From positions 1 to 57,472 of the forward strand of contig CAYXLR010000012.1 of assembly GCA_964466035.1 (NCBI GenBank): a stretch of DNA of 57,472 nucleotides, given 5' to 3'. The notes under the pieces were generated by a model, which had not been told where the DNA came from, did not search any database, and saw nothing but the letters and a program-made list of their open reading frames with translations. Shown piece by piece: positions 7,733 through 16,068 of this stretch; position 1 is the stretch's first letter, and each line of letters starts with the position of its first letter. Both the position numbers and the translations under genes were made by a program. Origin of the DNA: JANQEA01 sp964466035. Its GTDB lineage: Bacteria; Bipolaricaulota; Bipolaricaulia; UBA7950; UBA9294.

Positions 7733-9367
7733 CTAGACGCGCTCCTCGCGCCGGTCCGTCTCGATCGCCGCCGGCGAGCGCTCGGCGGGATCGCCGTACC
7801 CCCCGCCGCCCGGCGTGCGAACGCTGACGATCTCGCCGTAGGCGAGGCCGACGGAGCCCTTCGCCGGGAGAACGATCTCCTCGCCGTCCCGGACGAGCAC
7901 GTTCTCGCCGGACACCCCCGGCTCACCGCCGGCGAGCCCGTACGGCCCGTGCGATCGTCGCTCGGTCAGGAGCGAGACGCGGGCGTCCGGGCAGAGCGAC
8001 CGGATGTCGCGTCGGACGCCGAGCCCGCCGCGGAACCGCCCCGCGCCGCCGGTCCCCCGACGGAGCTCGTACCGCTCGACGCGCAACGGATAGGCGATCT
8101 CGAGCGCCTCGATCGGCGTGTTCAGCGTGTTCGTCATGTGCGAGTGAATGCCGTCGATCCCGTCCTTGGTCGGCCGCGCCCCGAAGCCGCCGGCGATCGT
8201 CTCGTAGATCGAGAACGGGCCGCCCGTCCGCGGATCGGTCCCGCCGACGGCGAGGTTGTTCATCGAACCCTGGCAGGCGGCGATCGTCCGCTCCGGGACG
8301 AGCTTTCCCACGGCGCCGAGGACGACGTCGACGATCCGCTGCGACGTCTCCAGGTTCCCGCCGACGACCGGCGCGGGCGGCCTGGGGTTCACGATGCTTC
8401 CGACGGGCGCGTCGATCTCGATCGGCCGATAGCAGCCGGCGTTCGGCGGGATCTCGGGGTCGGTGATCGCGCGGACGGCGTAGTACGTCGCCGACGTCGT
8501 GACCGCCAACACCGCGTTCACCGGGCCGCGCACCTGCTCCGCGGTCCCGGCGAAGTCGAGCGCGATCCGGTCCCCCTCGATCGTGACCGAGACGCGAATC
8601 GGGATCGGCTCGCCCGAGACGCCGTCGTCGTCGAGGACGTCCGAGAAGTCCGCGGTTCCGTCGGGCAGCCGCTCGATCTCCGCCCGCATCCGTTGCTCGG
8701 AGTAGTCGAGGATCGCCGCCATGCCGTCGGAGACCCGCCCGATCCCGTACCGCCCGATGACCTCGGTCAGGCGCTCGATCCCCGTCACGCAGGCGGCGTG
8801 CTGCGCCCGGAGATCGCCCCACCGTTCCTCGGGCGTCCGGACGTTGAGGAGGACGAGGTCGACAAGGTCGCGATCGACCGCCCCGCCGCGCCAGAGCCGG
8901 ACGGGAGGGATCCGCAGCCCCTCCTGGTAGATCTCGACCGTGTCCCCGGAGAGGCTCCCCGGCTCCTTCCCCCCGACGTCGGCGTGATGCGCCCGGTTGG
9001 CGACGAACGCGATCAGCCGATCTCCGGAGAAGACCGGCGCGACGAAGGTGATGTCCGGGAGATGCGCCCCGCCGGCGTACGGGTCGTTCAGGACGACGAC
9101 GTCGCCGGGGGAGAAGGAATCGACCGCGCGGACCGCCGCGGCGACCGAGAACGGCATCGCGCCGAGGTGCACCGGGATCGACTCGGCCTGGGCGACCATC
9201 TGGCCCGCGGCGTCGAACAGCGCGCTCGAGCAGTCGCGCCGCTCCTTGATGTTCGGGCTGTAGGCGGAGCGGATCAGGTTCGCGTTCATCTCGTCCGCCA
9301 CCGCGGCGAACGCGTGGCGGAGGACCTCCAGCGTGATCGCGTCGATCGTCCAGCCCTCGCGCGTCAT
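7733..9367 (-). CDS. hyuB: Hydantoinase/oxoprolinase subunit B
   Basis: The B subunit of an ATP-dependent hydantoinase/5-oxoprolinase-type enzyme, opening hydantoin, oxoproline or acetone-type substrates together with subunit A. It has 544 aa, normal for the family. The start MTREGWTIDAITLEVLRHAF and the motif NDPYAGGAHLPDI are typical, and the C-terminal glycine-rich GGGGYGDP is the family signature. The ATG at 9367 overlaps the hyuA stop by four bases, so translation is coupled. The frame remains open upstream, but only as a shadow of hyuA. Substrate is not assignable from sequence. Confidence 0.93.
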   Translation of the reverse strand: MTREGWTIDAITLEVLRHAFAAVADEMNANLIRSAYSPNIKERRDCSSALFDAAGQMVAQAESIPVHLGAMPFSVAAAVRAVDSFSPGDVVVLNDPYAGGAHLPDITFVAPVFSGDRLIAFVANRAHHADVGGKEPGSLSGDTVEIYQEGLRIPPVRLWRGGAVDRDLVDLVLLNVRTPEERWGDLRAQHAACVTGIERLTEVIGRYGIGRVSDGMAAILDYSEQRMRAEIERLPDGTADFSDVLDDDGVSGEPIPIRVSVTIEGDRIALDFAGTAEQVRGPVNAVLAVTTSATYYAVRAITDPEIPPNAGCYRPIEIDAPVGSIVNPRPPAPVVGGNLETSQRIVDVVLGAVGKLVPERTIAACQGSMNNLAVGGTDPRTGGPFSIYETIAGGFGARPTKDGIDGIHSHMTNTLNTPIEALEIAYPLRVERYELRRGTGGAGRFRGGLGVRRDIRSLCPDARVSLLTERRSHGPYGLAGGEPGVSGENVLVRDGEEIVLPAKGSVGLAYGEIVSVRTPGGGGYGDPAERSPAAIETDRREERV

Positions 9368-11391
9368 CGCACCTCCAAAAGGATCGTCCCGGCCGCGTCG
9401 CAGCGGCCCGCCACGCCCGGCGGAACGAGAAGCGTGGCGTCGCTTCCGACGACGATTGCCGGCCCTTCGATCTCCGATCCCTCGCCGAGGGAGCCCCGAT
9501 GGACGACACGCGTCTTCGCGCACCCGACGCCGGAGAACCGCGCCTCGACCGTTCGCGCGGCGGGGGTCCTCTCCTCGGCGAAGCGCGGGATCTCGGAGAG
9601 AGAGGGCGGGCCGACGGCGCGGACCCGGACGGTGACCAGTTCGATCTCCTCGTCCGGGTCGGCGTGCCCGAAGCGCGTCCCGTGCGCGGCGTGGAACGAT
9701 TCGGCGAGCGCTTCGAACGACCCTTCGGACGTCTCGATCCTCGGCAGCCGCACGTTCAGCTCGTGCGATTGGCCCACGTAGCGCAGATCGGCGGAGACCT
9801 CGTGGCGGATCCCGCCGCCGTCGATCCCCTGCCCGCGGAGAACGGCCACTCCCTGGGCCTCGAGCTCCTCGACGACGCCGCGGACGTCCTCGGCGCGGAG
9901 CGACGACAGCCGGCGCACGACGCTCCGACTCGTGTCGTAGCCGATCTCGGAGGTCAGGAGTCCGAGCGCCGACAGGACCCCGGCCGTCGCGGGGACGAGC
10001 ACCCGAGGAATCGACAGGCGCCGGGCGATCGACACGGCGTGAAGCGGGCCAGCCCCGCCGAAGGCGAGGATCGCGTAGTCGCGCGGGTCGTGCCCCCGCT
10101 CGATCGAGATGACGCGGATCGCCCGTTCCATCGCCGCGTCGGCGATCTCCAGGATCCCCTCCGCCGCGGCCTCGATCGACAGGGACAACGGCTCGGCGAT
10201 CGTCCCGACCGCCGCGCGCGCCGCCCCGACGTCGAGGGACGGAAGCCCTCCGATCGGGAAATCGGGGCGCAGATGGCCGAGCACGACATGCGCGTCGGTG
10301 ACCGTCGGCAGATCCCCGCCGCGGCCGTAGCAGGCCGGACCGGGGATCGCGCCGGCGCTTCGCGGTCCGACGCGGAGTGCCCCGCCCGAGTCGATCCACG
10401 CGAGGCTTCCCCCGCCGGCGCCGATCGTATGGATCCCGATCATCCGCTGCGCGATCGGGTGTCCACCGATGGCCCCGGACGTCGTTCGAGCGAGCTCGCC
10501 CCCGCGGATCAGCGAGACGTCGCAGCTCGTTCCGCCCATGTCCATCGTGATCAGGTCGCGCTCACCGGCCAGTTCTCCGATCGCACGCGCCCCCTGCACC
10601 CCGGCCGCCGGGCCGGAGAGGAGGATGCGAACCGGCTCGGCCTCCGCGTTCTGCCCGTCGGTCACGGTCCCGCTCGACTGCATGATCCGCCAGTCCGGCG
10701 GGAGGCCGAGCGCCCCCGCCCCGCGCTCCAGCTCCCCCAGGTACCGCCCGATCACCGGGCGAAGCGCCGCGCAGATCACCGTCGTCGACGTCCGCTCGTA
10801 CTCGCGAAACTCCGGGAGGACGTCGCACGACAGCGTCACCGGGAGATCGAGCGCCTCGGCGAGGAGCTTTCCGACGCGTCGCTCGTGCTTCGGGTTCAGG
10901 TACGAGAAGAGGAAGACGACGGCGATCGCCTCGGCCCGCGCCTCGCGCAGCGCCGGAATCAACGACCTGACTTCGCCTTCGTCGAGCGGGGTCACGACGT
11001 CCCCGGCGGCGTCGACCCGCTCGGTCAGCTCGAAGCGAAGGTCGCGGGGGACGATCGGCACCGGCCGGTCGACCGACAGATCGTACAGGTCCGACCGGTT
11101 CTGCCGGCCGATCTCCAGGACGTCGCGAAAGCCCCGGGTGGTGACCAGCGCCGTCCTCGCCCACTTCCCCTCCAGCAGCGCGTTCGTCGCGACGGTCGAC
11201 CCGTGCGCGATCCCGGACACGTCGGCGGCGGCGAACACGCCGCGCTCGATCAGCCGCTCCAGTCCATCGAGAACGCCGCGGTTCGGCGCGTCGGGCGTGG
11301 ACGGGAACTTGAACAGGCCGGCCTCGCGCTCCCCCGCCAGGACCACGTCGATGAACGTTCCCCCGATGTCGATGCCGATTCCCCTGATCAC
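9364..11391 (-). CDS. hyuA: Hydantoinase/oxoprolinase subunit A
   Basis: The ATP-binding A subunit, 675 aa. The N-terminal DIGGTFIDVVL is the Hydant_A_N nucleotide motif, HGSTVATNALL follows at about residue 65, and a second glycine-rich motif MGGTSCDVSLI lies mid-protein with IGAGGGSLAW after it. These features place it in the actin-like ATPase fold shared with 5-oxoprolinase and acetone carboxylase subunits. It starts at GTG 11391, only 9 bases from a -10 box, so the mRNA is probably nearly leaderless. It forms a two-gene operon with hyuB. Confidence 0.93.
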   Translation of the reverse strand: MIRGIGIDIGGTFIDVVLAGEREAGLFKFPSTPDAPNRGVLDGLERLIERGVFAAADVSGIAHGSTVATNALLEGKWARTALVTTRGFRDVLEIGRQNRSDLYDLSVDRPVPIVPRDLRFELTERVDAAGDVVTPLDEGEVRSLIPALREARAEAIAVVFLFSYLNPKHERRVGKLLAEALDLPVTLSCDVLPEFREYERTSTTVICAALRPVIGRYLGELERGAGALGLPPDWRIMQSSGTVTDGQNAEAEPVRILLSGPAAGVQGARAIGELAGERDLITMDMGGTSCDVSLIRGGELARTTSGAIGGHPIAQRMIGIHTIGAGGGSLAWIDSGGALRVGPRSAGAIPGPACYGRGGDLPTVTDAHVVLGHLRPDFPIGGLPSLDVGAARAAVGTIAEPLSLSIEAAAEGILEIADAAMERAIRVISIERGHDPRDYAILAFGGAGPLHAVSIARRLSIPRVLVPATAGVLSALGLLTSEIGYDTSRSVVRRLSSLRAEDVRGVVEELEAQGVAVLRGQGIDGGGIRHEVSADLRYVGQSHELNVRLPRIETSEGSFEALAESFHAAHGTRFGHADPDEEIELVTVRVRAVGPPSLSEIPRFAEERTPAARTVEARFSGVGCAKTRVVHRGSLGEGSEIEGPAIVVGSDATLLVPPGVAGRCDAAGTILLEVR

Positions 11392-11400
11392 GTCCGAGCG

Positions 11401-11429
11401 AGTATAGGTGGCGCGGCGTGTCGCCGCAA
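11401..11429 (-). promoter_or_regulatory. Promoter of hyuAB (near-leaderless)
   Basis: On the minus strand TTGCGG (-35, 11424-11429) and TATACT (-10, 11401-11406) are separated by exactly 17 bp. Only 9 bases separate the -10 box from the hyuA GTG, so transcription would begin within about 3 bases of the start codon. The same -35 hexamer occurs at the CCA-adding enzyme gene. Confidence 0.6.
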
Positions 11430-11431
11430 TG

Positions 11432-11779
11432 CTAGTTCAGGATTGAAAGAATGAGCGTGAGCGACCCGAGGCTGAGCCCGGTCGTGAGGAAGACCACGGC
11501 CGCCGCCAGCTCCGGCCTTCGGTTGAAATGCGTCGCGAGGATCAGCACCGAACGGAGGAGGCCGTCGGCGCCGAGCAGCGCGGTGTCGCCTGCATCAGGC
11601 TGCTGGTCAGCATGTAGACGACGCCGAGGGTGAAGCCGGCCTCTCCGTAGGCGAACAGAAGGACCGCGAGACCGTAGGTCCCGCAGTTGGCGAGCGTCAT
11701 CACCAGAGAGCCGGCCGACGAGGTAGCCCGCGCCGGCGACGAGGAAGATCGGGAGGATCACTTCGATCAGCACGTCCAA
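11432..11779 (-). pseudogene. Decayed AEC-family (auxin efflux carrier type) permease
   Basis: Three separate pieces of an AEC permease are squeezed into 348 bases. The first is a TTG start with GGAGGA upstream and the first membrane helix (LIEVILPIFLVAGAGYLVGR). In a second frame comes the conserved MTLANCGTYGLAVLLFAYGE region with GVVYMLTSSLM. Back in the first frame is the C-terminal helix (VLILATHFNRRPEL, AAVVFLTTGLSLGSL). Intact members are ~300 aa, so at least two internal deletions with frame changes have occurred. It sits between hyuA and tdh, and its C-terminal end abuts the hyuAB promoter. Confidence 0.8.
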
Positions 11780-11823
11780 TCGGATTCCTCCCTCCCGTTT
11801 CCTCCCGACACCTGCGCCCACCA

Positions 11824-11882
11824 CGAGAACCGTGGCCCCGCCACGGCTCTCGCCCGCGCCGTGCGGCAAGATGCCGCACGGC
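11824..11882. repeat. Twin GC-rich hairpins
   Basis: Two hairpins lie side by side. At 11824-11850 an 11-bp stem with one mismatch (GAGAACCGTGG / CCACGGCTCTC) has a 5-base loop. At 11858-11882 a perfect 11-bp stem (GCCGTGCGGCA / TGCCGCACGGC) closes on a 3-base loop. No T-run follows on either strand. The region lies upstream of the permease pseudogene and of tdh; similar twin hairpins occur near 53211 and between the tRNAs. Confidence 0.7.
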
Positions 11883-11997
11883 GCGCAGACCACAGCTGAC
11901 GAGACTTGATACGGCAAGGCGGTTTCGGCCGCCTACCGGTTCGGAGACGGCTCGCGTACAATCTCCGCACGTCGCGGTCAGACAGGAGGGAGCGAGG

Positions 11998-12978
11998 TTG
12001 ACGACGTCGAAGAAGATCCTTGTCACGGGGGCGGTCGGGCAGATCGGCTCGGAGCTGACGCTCGCGCTGCGCGAACGATACGGGGACGAAAACGTGGTTG
12101 CCGCCGGCCATCGCACGGCTCCCCAGCCGGCACTGCGGGACTCCGGACCGTTCGAGACCGCCGACGTCACGGTGCGGGAGGACGTTGACCGGGTCGTCGG
12201 GGACCACGGCATCGACACCGTCTATCACCTCGCGGCGATCCTCTCGGCGAGGGGCGAGGAGAATCCCGGCCTCGCGTGGCGGGTGAACGTCGACGGCCTG
12301 GTCAACGTACTCGAGGTCTCGCGGGAACGCGGCGTCGCGCAGGTCTGCGTTCCGAGCTCGATCGCCGTCTTCGGCCCCGAGACGCCGCGCGACCCGGCGC
12401 CCCAGGAGACGGTCCTGCAGCCGACGACGATGTACGGCGTCACCAAGGTCGCCGGCGAGCTCCTCGGCGAGTACTACGTCCGCCGCTTCGGCCTCGACGT
12501 TCGCGGCCTCCGCTACCCCGGGATCATCTCGAGCGAGACCCCGCCCGGCGGCGGGACGACCGACTACGCCGTCGAGATCTTCTATCAGGCGATCCGGACC
12601 GGGCGGTACACCTGCTTCGTCCGCCCGGAGACGCGCCTTCCGATGATGTACATGCCCGACTGCATCAAGGCGACGATCGACCTGATGGAGGTGGACCCCG
12701 CCCGGCTGGTCCACCACAGCAACTTCAACGTCGGGAGCATGTGCTTCTCGGCCGAGGAGCTCGCCGCCGAGATCCGAAGGCACGTCCCCGGCTTCGTCTG
12801 CGAGTACGCGCCGGACTTCCGGCAGGCGATCGCCGACTCGTGGCCGTGCGCGGTCGACGATCGGGCCGCCCGCGAGGAGTGGAGATGGAAACCCCGCTAC
12901 GACCTCGCCTCGATGACCGAGGACATGATCGAGCGGCTGAGCGCCCGCCTGGAGCCGGTCCACGACGCCCGAACGTGA
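11998..12978 (+). CDS. tdh: L-threonine 3-dehydrogenase, SDR family
   Basis: Oxidises L-threonine to 2-amino-3-oxobutyrate with NAD+. It belongs to the short-chain (UDP-galactose-epimerase-like) type of threonine dehydrogenase known from Flavobacterium, Thermoplasma and animals, not the zinc medium-chain type. It has 326 aa, with Rossmann motif TGAVGQIG (residues 10-17) and the catalytic YGVTK at about residue 144. The family-specific stretches YPGIIS, PPGGGTTDYAVEIF and LPMMYMPD are all present. It starts at TTG 11998 with AGGAGG 8 bases upstream. The usual partner kbl is not adjacent. A TACAAT box at 11957-11962 may be its -10. Confidence 0.93.
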   Translation: MTTSKKILVTGAVGQIGSELTLALRERYGDENVVAAGHRTAPQPALRDSGPFETADVTVREDVDRVVGDHGIDTVYHLAAILSARGEENPGLAWRVNVDGLVNVLEVSRERGVAQVCVPSSIAVFGPETPRDPAPQETVLQPTTMYGVTKVAGELLGEYYVRRFGLDVRGLRYPGIISSETPPGGGTTDYAVEIFYQAIRTGRYTCFVRPETRLPMMYMPDCIKATIDLMEVDPARLVHHSNFNVGSMCFSAEELAAEIRRHVPGFVCEYAPDFRQAIADSWPCAVDDRAAREEWRWKPRYDLASMTEDMIERLSARLEPVHDART

Positions 12979-12979
12979 A

Positions 12980-13007
12980 CGCACCCCGCACGATCGCTCG
13001 GGGTGCG
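12980..13007. terminator. Bidirectional terminator between tdh and rplQ
   Basis: A perfect 8-bp stem (CGCACCCC at 12980-12987, GGGGTGCG at 13000-13007) with a 12-base loop lies in the 54-base gap between the convergent tdh and rplQ genes. On the plus strand it is followed by the short pyrimidine-rich cagTTcTcTc, so it may serve tdh and also end the ribosomal operon on the other strand. Confidence 0.6.
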
Positions 13008-13032
13008 CAGTTCTCTCCGCGGCGCGACGCGT

Positions 13033-13389
13033 CTAGCTCTCGATCAGCATCAAGCGGGCCATCTCGGCCCCGTCGCCGCGGCGCGGGCCGAGCTTGACGA
13101 CGCGCGTGTAGCCGCCGGCGCGGTCCTGATACTTCGGCCCGATCTCCTTGAACAGCTTGTCCACGGCGGCCTTATCGCGCAGCCGGGAGAACGCGATCCG
13201 CCGGGCGTGAAGATCGCCCCGCCTGGCCAGCGTGATCAGCCGTTCGCTGAACCGCTGGCCCGCGCGCGCTCGGGCGTAGGTCGTGTCGACCTTCGAGTTC
13301 ATGATCAACGCGCCGGCGAGATTGGCGAGGACGCTCTTCCGATGTCCCCGAACCATCCCGATCTTGTCGACGTTCCGTCTATGCCTCAT
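13033..13389 (-). CDS. rplQ: 50S ribosomal protein L17
   Basis: A large-subunit protein near the exit tunnel, 118 aa, recognised by MRHRRNVDKIG and the HRKSVLANLAGALI helix and by the C-terminal GGYTRVVKLGPRRGD. It is the last gene of the long minus-strand ribosomal cluster and its ATG overlaps the end of rpoA by 11 bases, suggesting coupling. A hairpin terminator follows. Confidence 0.97.
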   Translation of the reverse strand: MRHRRNVDKIGMVRGHRKSVLANLAGALIMNSKVDTTYARARAGQRFSERLITLARRGDLHARRIAFSRLRDKAAVDKLFKEIGPKYQDRAGGYTRVVKLGPRRGDGAEMARLMLIES

Positions 13390-14338
13390 CCTCGAGCTCT
13401 CCTTCGCTCTTCAGCGCGTAGCCGAGCTCGGCCAGGCGGTCCTCGACCTTGCTCAGCGTCTTGCCGCCGAACCCGTGGATGTCGAGGAGCTCCTCGCGCG
13501 GATGCTCGAGGAGCTGACTCAGCAGGGTGATGTCCGCCTCGTGCAGCAGGTTGCAGGCGCGTTGATCGATGTCGAGGTCGACGAGCGGAATCGCCAGCTC
13601 CTCCGCCTCGGCCTCTTCGGCCTCCTCGGACGAGATGCCGTACGGATGCTCGGCGAAATCGTCGAACAGACTCAGGTGGCGCTTGAGGAGGCGGCTCGCC
13701 TCGGACAACGCCTCTTCCGGCTTGATCCCGCCGTCGGTCGTCATCTCCAGGACCAGGCGCTCGTACCCGGTCCTCCCGCCGACGCGCGTCTCCTCGACGG
13801 TGAAGTTCACCTTCCGGACCGGCGAGAAGTCGGCGTCGATCGGGATGACCGACAGCGGAGCGTCCTCGAGGCGGTTGATCTCCGCCGGGACGTACCCGAA
13901 GCCCGTCTCGACCTCGAGTTCAACGTCCAACGCCCCTTTCGCGTTCAGCGTGGCGATGTGCACGGCGGGGTCGATCACCTCGACGCCCGGCGGAAGGTCG
14001 AGGTCGCCGGCCGTGACCTTCCCGGCTCCCTTCTTGATCAGCGTGATCCGCTGCAGCTCGTCGCCGTGGACGCGGAGCGCGAGGGACTTCAGATTGAGGA
14101 TGATATCGAGGACGTCCTCCTTGACCCCCTCGATCGTGTCGTACTCGTGGTACTTGCCGGCAAACCGCACCCGAACGACGGCCGCACCGGGGATCGCCGT
14201 CAGAAGCGTCCGCCGCAACGCGTTGCCGAACGTGGTGCCGAACCCGCGCTCGAGCGGCTCGATCATGATCACGCCGCGGGTCTCGGTGAGCTCTTCGACC
14301 TTGACGCTCTTCGGGAAGACCACTTCGTCCATCGCCAC
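13379..14338 (-). CDS. rpoA: RNA polymerase alpha subunit
   Basis: Alpha dimerises to nucleate assembly of RNA polymerase. It has 319 aa, normal length. The N-terminal domain shows the ERGFGTTFGNALRRTLL signature near residues 28-45. The C-terminal domain, which contacts UP elements and activators, is present with its helix-hairpin-helix LLDIHGFGGKTLSKVEDRL. A short acidic linker (EEAEEAEAEE) separates the domains. The ATG has AGGAGGT just upstream. It lies in the canonical alpha-operon place after rpsD. Confidence 0.97.
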   Translation of the reverse strand: MAMDEVVFPKSVKVEELTETRGVIMIEPLERGFGTTFGNALRRTLLTAIPGAAVVRVRFAGKYHEYDTIEGVKEDVLDIILNLKSLALRVHGDELQRITLIKKGAGKVTAGDLDLPPGVEVIDPAVHIATLNAKGALDVELEVETGFGYVPAEINRLEDAPLSVIPIDADFSPVRKVNFTVEETRVGGRTGYERLVLEMTTDGGIKPEEALSEASRLLKRHLSLFDDFAEHPYGISSEEAEEAEAEELAIPLVDLDIDQRACNLLHEADITLLSQLLEHPREELLDIHGFGGKTLSKVEDRLAELGYALKSEGELEDEA

Positions 14339-14341
14339 CTC

Positions 14342-14965
14342 CTAGCGAGAGTAGAACTCGACGATGAGGTTCGCCGCGATGTTCTGCCCCGTCACTTCGA
14401 CGTTCGGCATGGCGAGGACCTGGAACCTCATCGCGTCCGCGTTCCGCTCCAGCCAGGCCGGAGGGTCGCGATCGAATGCCGCTTCGACGATCCCCTTGAC
14501 GCGCTCGCGCCGCCCTTCCTTGACGGCGACGAGATCCCCCTCGCGAAGGAGGGTCGAAGGGACGTTGGTCGCGCGGTCGTTCAGCTCGAAGTGGCCGTGC
14601 GTGATCATCTGGCGGGCCTGCTGCCGCGACGCGGCGAAGCCGGCGCGATAGACCATGTTGTCCATCCGCCGCTCGAGGAGGGTCAGCAGCGCCTCGCCGG
14701 TGACGCCCTTCTTCCGCTTCGCCTGGGCGACGTAGTTGCGGAACTGCCGCTCCCGGACGCCGTAGATCCGCCGCGCCTTCTGCTTCTCTCGGAGGTGCAG
14801 CTGATACTGGCTCCTCCGCGGTCGGCGCCGCCTCGGTCCTTCCCCAGGGGGCTTCGACTTGCGCGTGATCGCGCAGCTCCGCGTGTAGCACCGCTCCCCC
14901 TTAAGGAAGAGCTTCTCGCCTTCCCTGCGGCATTGCTTGCACTTCGCGCCCGCGTCCCGACCCAT
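14342..14965 (-). CDS. rpsD: 30S ribosomal protein S4, zinc-binding form
   Basis: S4 nucleates 30S assembly on 16S rRNA. The 207-aa protein starts at ATG 14965, overlapping the rpsK stop by one base (TAATG). The N-terminus carries four cysteines (CKQC, ERC, RSC) of the zinc-binding C+ form. The S4 RNA-binding domain is seen in ERRMDNMVYRAGFA and QARQMITHGHFELN. The frame remains open upstream, but that part is a shadow of rpsK. Confidence 0.96.
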   Translation of the reverse strand: MGRDAGAKCKQCRREGEKLFLKGERCYTRSCAITRKSKPPGEGPRRRRPRRSQYQLHLREKQKARRIYGVRERQFRNYVAQAKRKKGVTGEALLTLLERRMDNMVYRAGFAASRQQARQMITHGHFELNDRATNVPSTLLREGDLVAVKEGRRERVKGIVEAAFDRDPPAWLERNADAMRFQVLAMPNVEVTGQNIAANLIVEFYSR

Positions 14966-15309
14966 TATCGTCTCCCCTTGCTGTGGGACACCGGCGTGAC
15001 GTTCTTCACTTCTTCGACGCGGATGCCGGACGACTTGATCGTCTGAATCACCGACTGCCTCCCCGAACCGGTCCCCTTCACCTCGATCGTCACCGAGCGG
15101 ATCCCCATGTCCTTCATCTCGCGCGACAAGGACTCCGCCGCGATCTGCGCCGCGTACGGCGTCCCCTTGCGAGAGCCCTTGTACCCCACGACCCCGGGGC
15201 TCTTCCACGTCACCGGGTTGCCGTTCGGGTCGGTGACCGTGATGATCGTGTTGTTGAACGTCGCGTGGATGTGGATCTGCGCGCGCTCGAGCTTGATGTT
15301 CTTCGCCAT
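14965..15309 (-). CDS. rpsK: 30S ribosomal protein S11
   Basis: A platform protein of the small subunit that contacts mRNA near the E site, 114 aa. HIHATFNNTIITVTD and the basic GSGRQSVIQTIKSSGI followed by VTPVSHSKGRR are diagnostic. ATG 15309 (MAKNIKLERA) has the run GAAGAGGTAGG upstream; the longer frame to 15354 adds residues not found in the family. Confidence 0.96.
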   Translation of the reverse strand: MAKNIKLERAQIHIHATFNNTIITVTDPNGNPVTWKSPGVVGYKGSRKGTPYAAQIAAESLSREMKDMGIRSVTIEVKGTGSGRQSVIQTIKSSGIRVEEVKNVTPVSHSKGRR

Positions 15310-15311
15310 GC

Positions 15312-15677
15312 CTACCTCTTCTTCCCGGCCTTCGCCGGCCGAGGCCCCTTCCACGTCCGCGCGTTGGACCGCGTTCGCTGCCCGCGAACCGGAAGCCTCT
15401 TCTTGTGACGAATCCCGCGGTAGGCGTTGATGTCCTTCAGCCGTTGAATGCTCCCCTGGACGCGCCGGCGGAGGTCTCCCTCGACGATCAGCTGCTCGAT
15501 CTCGCGGCGGAGCGCGTTGACCTCGTTCTCCGTCAGGTCCTTCACGCGGACGTCGGGCGAGATGCCGGTCTGCGCGATCACCTCAGCCGCCCTCGTCCTC
15601 CCGATGCCGTAGATGTAGGTCAACGCGACCTCGATCCGCCTGTTGTTCGGCAGATTGACTCCGGCTATACGCGCCAT
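15312..15677 (-). CDS. rpsM: 30S ribosomal protein S13
   Basis: The head protein that contacts tRNA and forms intersubunit bridges, 121 aa. MARIAGVNLPNNRRIEVALTYIYGIGRTRA and the C-terminal GQRTRSNARTWKGPR are the family hallmarks (given here as start and end motifs). ATG 15677 has GGAGA about 5 bases upstream. It sits in the usual rpmJ-rpsM-rpsK-rpsD order. Confidence 0.96.
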   Translation of the reverse strand: MARIAGVNLPNNRRIEVALTYIYGIGRTRAAEVIAQTGISPDVRVKDLTENEVNALRREIEQLIVEGDLRRRVQGSIQRLKDINAYRGIRHKKRLPVRGQRTRSNARTWKGPRPAKAGKKR

Positions 15678-15688
15678 ACGCTCTCCTC

Positions 15689-15802
15689 TTACCCTTGCCG
15701 CTGCTTGTGCTTGGGATTCCGGCAGACGACCCGCAGTCGCCCTTCCCGGCGGATCACCTTGCACTTGGCACACATCTTCTTGACCGAGCTTCTCACTTTC
15801 AT
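15689..15802 (-). CDS. rpmJ: 50S ribosomal protein L36
   Basis: A very short gene (37 aa), MKVRSSVKKMCAKCK..., with the zinc ligands C11, C14, C27 and H32 of the zinc-binding form. It lies between infA and rpsM, the canonical position. The ATG at 15802 and TAA at 15689-15691 delimit it. It is small enough to be missed by ORF length cut-offs. Confidence 0.95.
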   Translation of the reverse strand: MKVRSSVKKMCAKCKVIRREGRLRVVCRNPKHKQRQG

Positions 15803-15820
15803 GATGGCCGGGCGCTTCGA

Positions 15821-16057
15821 TCAGCTCTCTCGGTAGACGATCCGTCCCTTGGACAGGTCGTACGGCGAGAACTCCACGATCACGCGATCTCCTGTCAGGA
15901 TCCGGATGTAGTGCTTGCGGATCCGCCCGGAGATGTGGCAGAGAACGACGTGGCCGTTGTCCAGCCGGACTCGGAACATCGAGCTCGGAAGGCTCTCGAT
16001 GACCTCACCGCGCTGTCGGATCACGTCCTTCTTCCCGCGTCTCTCATTCGTCGCCAC
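15821..16057 (-). CDS. infA: Translation initiation factor IF-1
   Basis: IF-1 binds the 30S A site during initiation. The OB-fold is evident from RQRGEVIESLPSSMFRVRLD, HISGRIRKHYIRIL and FSPYDLSKGRI. The start is uncertain. GTG 16072 overlaps the map stop, but the AGGAGG that would serve it (which encodes the last two Arg residues of Map) touches it directly. I therefore prefer the in-frame GTG at 16057, 14 bases from AGGAGG, giving 78 aa, close to the family length. Function is certain. Confidence 0.93.
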   Translation of the reverse strand: MATNERRGKKDVIRQRGEVIESLPSSMFRVRLDNGHVVLCHISGRIRKHYIRILTGDRVIVEFSPYDLSKGRIVYRES

Positions 16058-16068
16058 TGCGCCCCGCG

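Noticed and set aside
7949..11454. Two long plus-strand frames opposite hyuB and hyuA
   Set aside because: The translations are mirror-image shadows of GC-rich coding sequence with biased Arg/Asp content, and the hydantoinase subunits on the minus strand are complete.
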